NCBI GenBank assembly: GCA_947303905.1
Contig: CAMYZR010000070.1
Span: 1-6,932, forward strand
From: an uncultured Atopobiaceae bacterium
GTDB taxonomy: Bacteria > Actinomycetota > Coriobacteriia > Coriobacteriales > Atopobiaceae
Length of the DNA: 6,932 bases
Direction of reading: 5' to 3'
The position numbers and the translations under genes were made by a program. Position 1 is the stretch's first letter. Each line of letters begins with the position of its first letter. The notes under the pieces were generated by a model. That model was not told the DNA's origin. It searched no databases and saw only the letters and a list, made by a program, of their open reading frames with translations. Shown piece after piece: positions 4,232-6,932 of this stretch.

Positions 4232-5596
4232 ACAACCGAACCCCTCGGGACGCAGGCGCGTCCCTCCCCCGACCAACAACCCGCGCTCTGGACGCGCGAC
4301 TTCACCCTCATCACCCTTGCAACCATCCTTGGCGCAGCGGGCGGCATCGCCGGCGACTTCGCGCTCTCGTTCTTCGTCTTTGACGAGACGGGCTCCACCC
4401 TGGCATCGGCGCTGGTCATCGCCATTCAGCTCGTGCCGCACGTGCTGGTCCCGCTTGCCGTCTCCCCCTTCATGGACCGCCTTCCCCGCAAGGCCTTTCT
4501 GGTGGCGGGAGATCTCGCCTGCGGTCTGGCCTACGCGGCCCTCGGGGCGTGGCTCGCCTTCGCCGGCTTCTCCTACGTGGGCTATCTCGTCATCTCTCTG
4601 GCAATCGCCTGCCTGTGGGCCATCGACGAGCTCGCCTGGACCAGCATCTATCCCGAGGTGATTCCCGAGGGAGCCGAGCAGAAGGGCTATGCCGTCTCGG
4701 GCATGCTCTATACCACGCTCGCGATGATCATGACGCCCCTTGCCGCCGTACTTCTCGACACCATCGGCGTGCCGCGGCTGCTGATGGCGCAGGGCGTCCT
4801 TGCCATGGCGGCGGCCGCCATCGAAAGCTTTGTCCACGTGCAGGAACACGAGCGCGAGCGCAGCGACCAGGAGGGCTTTGCGCGCTGGGTGGCCGACATC
4901 AGGGAGACGGTCTCGTGGCTGGCCGATGAGCGCGGCATGCGCGGCCTCTTTGGCTACATGGCGGTGTCGAACGGCCTGTATACCGGCTTCTCCCCCATCC
5001 TCATCGCCTTCTTCCGCACCACGCCCGGACTTTCCGCGGCGATGTACGGGCTCTTTTCGGTCGCCGAGTGCGTGGGGCGAGCCGTGGGAAGCACCGTCCA
5101 GTACAAGGTGAAGGTACCCCGCGAGAGGCGCTTTGGCCTGTGCCTCTCCGTGTACGTGATCTACGACATCATGGACGCGTGCCTGCTCTGGCTATCCTAC
5201 CCACTCATGCTGGCCAACCGGGCGATCGTGGGGTTTCTCGGCGCCAACAGCCTGGTGCTGCGCGAGTCGGCCATGCAACGCTACATCCCCGAGCGCATGC
5301 GGTCACGCGTGAACGCGTTTCTGGGGGTCTACATCGCGGCGGCGTGCTTCGTGTTCTCAATCCTGGTTGGCGCGCTTGGCGAGGTGCTCGACTATCGCAT
5401 CTGCGTCACCGTCTGCGGGCTGGTGGGGCTTGTGGCACCGTCGGATGGACGTGCGTCGCGTGTTCGAGGCCAACCAGTAGGCGACCGGTCCGCTCTTGTG
5501 GACGGAGCGGGGGCTCGTTCCGTCCACCGAGGCGGACCCGTTACGACTGATCCGCGCCCTTCCAGCGATCCAGCGTGGGAAGCAGCGCGCCCATGA
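4229..5596 (+). CDS. MFS transporter (probable efflux type), 3' end frameshifted
   Basis: As written, the frame runs 455 residues to 5596. It encodes a major facilitator with about 12 hydrophobic segments in two halves: roughly residues 25-50, 59-80, 90-112, 115-135, 156-175, 181-200, then a charged central loop (202-235) and further helices to about 400. Family features include the loop 2-3 motif DRLPRK (83-88), YPEVIPE (141-147) and IPERMRSRVNAFLG (353-366). After G400 the hydrophobic pattern breaks off into about 55 Arg/Pro/Gly-rich residues. Removing one G from GGGG (5425-5428) restores ...LVGLWHRRMDVRRVFEANQ and a stop at 5478-5480, giving 416 residues, normal for the family, and ending before the hairpin. 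The true gene is therefore probably 4229-5480. Substrate is unknown; proton-driven drug efflux is a guess from family and from the operator-like palindrome upstream. Confidence 0.85.
   Translation: MTTEPLGTQARPSPDQQPALWTRDFTLITLATILGAAGGIAGDFALSFFVFDETGSTLASALVIAIQLVPHVLVPLAVSPFMDRLPRKAFLVAGDLACGLAYAALGAWLAFAGFSYVGYLVISLAIACLWAIDELAWTSIYPEVIPEGAEQKGYAVSGMLYTTLAMIMTPLAAVLLDTIGVPRLLMAQGVLAMAAAAIESFVHVQEHERERSDQEGFARWVADIRETVSWLADERGMRGLFGYMAVSNGLYTGFSPILIAFFRTTPGLSAAMYGLFSVAECVGRAVGSTVQYKVKVPRERRFGLCLSVYVIYDIMDACLLWLSYPLMLANRAIVGFLGANSLVLRESAMQRYIPERMRSRVNAFLGVYIAAACFVFSILVGALGEVLDYRICVTVCGLVGLVAPSDGRASRVRGQPVGDRSALVDGAGARSVHRGGPVTTDPRPSSDPAWEAARP
5425..5428 (+). other. Frameshift point: apparent extra G in a GGGG run of the transporter gene
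   Basis: Frame 4229 is hydrophobic and family-like up to here; the frame one base later is family-like from here to TAG 5478-5480 (WHRRMDVRRVFEANQ). The total from 4229 to 5480 is 1252 bases, one more than a multiple of three, so a single inserted base explains it. It may be a homopolymer sequencing error or a real mutation or phase variant; the tract is short for phase variation. Confidence 0.75.
5487..5538. terminator. Strong nested hairpin between convergent transporter and HTH gene
   Basis: GTGGACGGA (5498-5506) pairs perfectly with TCCGTCCAC (5519-5527), nine pairs, and can extend inward by GCG/CGT (one wobble). An outer GGTCCGC (5487-5493)/GCGGACC (5532-5538) stem adds seven pairs. It begins 6 bp after the restored transporter stop and ends 2 bp before the HTH gene stop, the place expected for a bidirectional terminator. 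Neither strand has a T-run after it, so termination may depend on structure plus Rho. Confidence 0.65.
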
Positions 5597-6002
5597 ACGA
5601 TACGGCCTCGTCGAGGCTCATGCCCGTGGCCTGCGCGAGATACGGCGCCGACACCTCGATGACGTCGTCCATGGTCTCGTAGGCAAACGCGCCGTCGTCG
5701 TAGCACCACTTGCAGTAGTCGGGGTTCTCCGCGCCATCCGCATCCGTGCCCTTCGGCATGTTGGGGACCGAGAAGGGCGTGCCGCAGCACTGGCACGACG
5801 CCTCCTGCGGCATGTCGAGCAGGCGCATGACAGGCACGTCGAGCGCGACTGCAATGAGCTTGGTCATGTCGATGCTCGGGGCCGTCTCCCCGTTCTCCCA
5901 CCTGCTCACCGCCTGACGCGTGACGAAGAGCTTGCGCGCAAGCTGCTCCTGCGTCATACCCTTCTCCTTGCGCACCTGCGGCAGCACGTCTTTGATGGCC
6001 AT
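5541..6002 (-). CDS. Xre-family HTH regulator fused to a putative zinc ribbon
   Basis: The 153-residue protein carries an N-terminal Xre/Cro-type helix-turn-helix (about residues 4-59; MTQEQLARKLFVTRQAVSRW, with WENGETAPS after it). This is followed by a zinc-ribbon-like domain (about 68-125) of the Zn_ribbon_2 type: C70 and C73 in CQCC, KGTDADG (84-90), and C97 and C100 in YCKWC, then DDGAF. The four cysteines would bind one zinc. It is expected to be a cytoplasmic DNA-binding regulator; the zinc ribbon could be structural, a dimer interface, or a metal or redox sensor, and no ligand can be named. The start at 6002 has AGGAGG five bases upstream and matches the HTH domain; the frame is open to 6074 but that would read through its promoter. 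Its promoter carries palindromic sites, suggesting autoregulation. It converges on the transporter gene and might regulate it, though no shared site proves this. Confidence 0.9.
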   Translation of the reverse strand: MAIKDVLPQVRKEKGMTQEQLARKLFVTRQAVSRWENGETAPSIDMTKLIAVALDVPVMRLLDMPQEASCQCCGTPFSVPNMPKGTDADGAENPDYCKWCYDDGAFAYETMDDVIEVSAPYLAQATGMSLDEAVSFMGALLPTLDRWKGADQS

Positions 6003-6007
6003 ACCGG

Positions 6008-6013
6008 CCTCCT
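6008..6013 (-). promoter_or_regulatory. Ribosome binding site of the HTH/zinc-ribbon gene
   Basis: AGGAGG on the minus strand, five bases before ATG 6002, is a perfect SD. It selects this start over the open-frame ATG at 6074, which lies upstream of the promoter. Confidence 0.8.
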
Positions 6014-6024
6014 CTCGCGTGGGT

Positions 6025-6070
6025 GTTCGTTGGCAACGAGTATATGGGCGGCGGCGTTCGCCGTCACGAA
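6025..6070 (-). promoter_or_regulatory. Promoter and probable autoregulatory operators of the HTH/zinc-ribbon gene
   Basis: On the minus strand GTGACG (plus 6062-6067) and TATACT (plus 6039-6044) are 17 bp apart, matching 4/6 and 5/6 of the -35 and -10 consensus. Directly downstream of the -10 lies a perfect dyad TCGTTG-g-CAACGA (6027-6039), over the expected transcription start. A degenerate copy lies over the -35: GTTCGttGgCAaCGA (6025-6039) against GTTCGccGtCAcGAA (6056-6070), 31 bp apart, about three helical turns on the same face. Binding there by an Xre protein would block RNA polymerase. Confidence 0.6.
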
Positions 6071-6080
6071 ACAAGACGTT

Positions 6081-6092
6081 GCGCGCACGCGC
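6081..6092. other. GC inverted repeat after the dipeptidase gene, weak terminator candidate
   Basis: GCGCG-CA-CGCGC lies 16 bp past the dipeptidase stop on the minus strand and is followed there by a short T-rich stretch (CTTGTTT). The stem is short with almost no loop, so termination would be weak and read-through into the HTH gene is possible. Confidence 0.25.
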
Positions 6093-6107
6093 GAAGGGGC
6101 GATGTCC

Positions 6108-6932
6108 TTATCCGACCGACCCAAAGAAGCGCATGGCATTCTCGAAGAAGAGCTTGCGGGCGATGTCCTCGCCGAGGCGGTCTGCGAATCGGTCAAACAG
6201 GTACGTCTGGGACGAGCAGTCGGCGACCCAAGTCGGAACGTCGGCGCCATCGCGGTCGGAGCCAAGGGCGATCACGTCCTCGCCGCCAAGTTCGAGCCAG
6301 TGGTCGACGTGCGCCGCCAGCTCGTCGAAGGTGTAGGCGTACCCCTCGGGGCGCACGAAGCCCTCGTGCAGGTTGAGTCCCACGACTCCGCCACGCTCGG
6401 CGATCGCGGAGAACTGCTTGTCGGTGAGGTTGCGCGCATGATCGCATACGGCGCGCGCGTTGGAGTGCGTCGCGATGTAGGGCTTGGTCGCTATCTTATC
6501 GAGCTCCCAGAAGCCCTTCTCGTTGAGGTGCGACACGTCCACCACGATCCCGTGCGACTCGTAGGCAGCCACGCACTCCTTGCCAAAGTCGGTGAGACCC
6601 TGGTCGGGATACTGGTTTCCGCTGCCCAGGGCGTTCTTGTAGTTCCAGGTCAGGCCGGCGATCAGCACGCCGTCGTTGGCGAACTCGTCGATGACCTCGA
6701 TGCCTGCATCCAGGCACGCGGAATTCTCAACTGTAAGGATGGCCGCGACCTTGCCCTCGTCCAGGATCGAGGGGATGTCCGCAAACGAGCGCGCCTGGGT
6801 GAATTGGTCGCTGTACTGCTCCATCTGGTCCTTGAACCATGCAACAGCCTCGTGATACCAGTCGATGGTGGAGATGTCGGGAGCGTCCTCGCCCTCCGTG
6901 TCGGGGATCCAGACGGCGTAGCACTGCGCCCA
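6108..6932 (-). CDS. Membrane-dipeptidase family (peptidase M19), C-terminal part (5' end off window)
   Basis: The minus-strand frame enters at 6932 and ends with TAA at 6108-6110, giving the last 274 residues; M19 proteins are usually 310-400. Counting from the edge, visible family motifs are TVENSA (67-72) with bridging zinc ligand E69, LTWNYKN (94-100), VDVSH (131-135) with H135, IATHSNARAV (153-162) with H156, RNLTDKQF (167-174), ERGGVVGLNL (179-188) and the catalytic-Asp region LGSDRDG (223-229). The first HxD zinc motif lies outside. These enzymes are two-zinc hydrolases of dipeptides, including D-residue dipeptides, and related amides. LTWN instead of LTHN is a variation I recall from anaerobe homologues. 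Whether it has a signal peptide cannot be seen. The HTH/zinc-ribbon gene lies 105 bp downstream with its own promoter, so cotranscription is not required. Confidence 0.9.
   Translation of the reverse strand, partial: WAQCYAVWIPDTEGEDAPDISTIDWYHEAVAWFKDQMEQYSDQFTQARSFADIPSILDEGKVAAILTVENSACLDAGIEVIDEFANDGVLIAGLTWNYKNALGSGNQYPDQGLTDFGKECVAAYESHGIVVDVSHLNEKGFWELDKIATKPYIATHSNARAVCDHARNLTDKQFSAIAERGGVVGLNLHEGFVRPEGYAYTFDELAAHVDHWLELGGEDVIALGSDRDGADVPTWVADCSSQTYLFDRFADRLGEDIARKLFFENAMRFFGSVG

Noticed and set aside
4199..4849. A 216-codon minus-strand open frame inside the transporter gene
   Set aside because: It is antisense to clear MFS helices and low in hydrophobic order, with a His/Arg/Gly/Asp-rich composition; no SD or domain.
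6003..6074. Longer HTH protein starting at 6074
   Set aside because: It would translate through a well-formed promoter and operator; AGGAGG sits five bases before the ATG at 6002, where the HTH domain begins.
1..6932. Search for mobile elements, CRISPR repeats, tRNA/rRNA genes, or a defence or toxin-antitoxin system
   Set aside because: No transposase or integrase motifs, no regularly spaced repeats, no cloverleaf-like sequence, and no small gene pair with toxin-antitoxin features were seen. The Xre gene has no adjacent toxin-like ORF.

Overview
The window is about 64% GC by eye and densely coded, with short gaps, Shine-Dalgarno (SD) sites of the GGAG/AGGAGG type and strong G/C third-position bias. 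This composition, together with a YjjW-type glycyl radical activase, a Xre-type regulator fused to a zinc ribbon, and an M19 dipeptidase, suggests an anaerobic high-GC actinobacterium, most likely of the Coriobacteriia (Olsenella/Atopobium-like). That placement is an inference from gene content, not a measured result.

Layout from left to right. 1-519 (+): the C-terminal part of a YjjW-family radical SAM activase, cut by the window edge. It converges on a minus-strand pair, deoC (1540-2181) then adenosine deaminase (538-1536), with only 3 bp between them. Upstream of deoC, 2302-3339 (-) encodes a polytopic membrane protein with a YdcF/DUF218 domain. Diverging from it, 3498-4064 (+) encodes a YdeI/OmpD-associated-family protein that starts with GTG. 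Next, 4229 (+) starts an MFS transporter whose last ~16 codons are out of frame because of an apparent extra G in a GGGG run at 5425-5428; the natural stop is at 5480, but the literal ORF runs to 5596. A strong hairpin separates it from the convergent HTH/zinc-ribbon regulator (5541-6002, -). Behind that, 6108-6932 (-) is the C-terminal 274 residues of an M19 dipeptidase, cut at the right edge.

How genes may work together. DeoC and adenosine deaminase form a deoxynucleoside salvage/catabolism pair: deamination of (deoxy)adenosine, and aldol cleavage of deoxyribose-5-phosphate to acetaldehyde and glyceraldehyde-3-phosphate. The adjacent YjjW recalls the yjjI-yjjW/deo neighbourhood of E. coli, so the cognate glycyl radical enzyme probably lies just off the left edge. 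The other genes are individually regulated single-gene units.

Regulatory DNA is the most interesting non-coding content: an 11-bp direct repeat in the deoC promoter, a perfect TACGGT-N4-ACCGTA palindrome over the transporter -10 box, and a palindrome plus a degenerate second copy 31 bp away in the HTH gene promoter. I see no mobile element, CRISPR array, tRNA or rRNA. I also see no clear multi-gene system that is wholly new; the window is mostly ordinary chromosome with some regulatory details worth checking.
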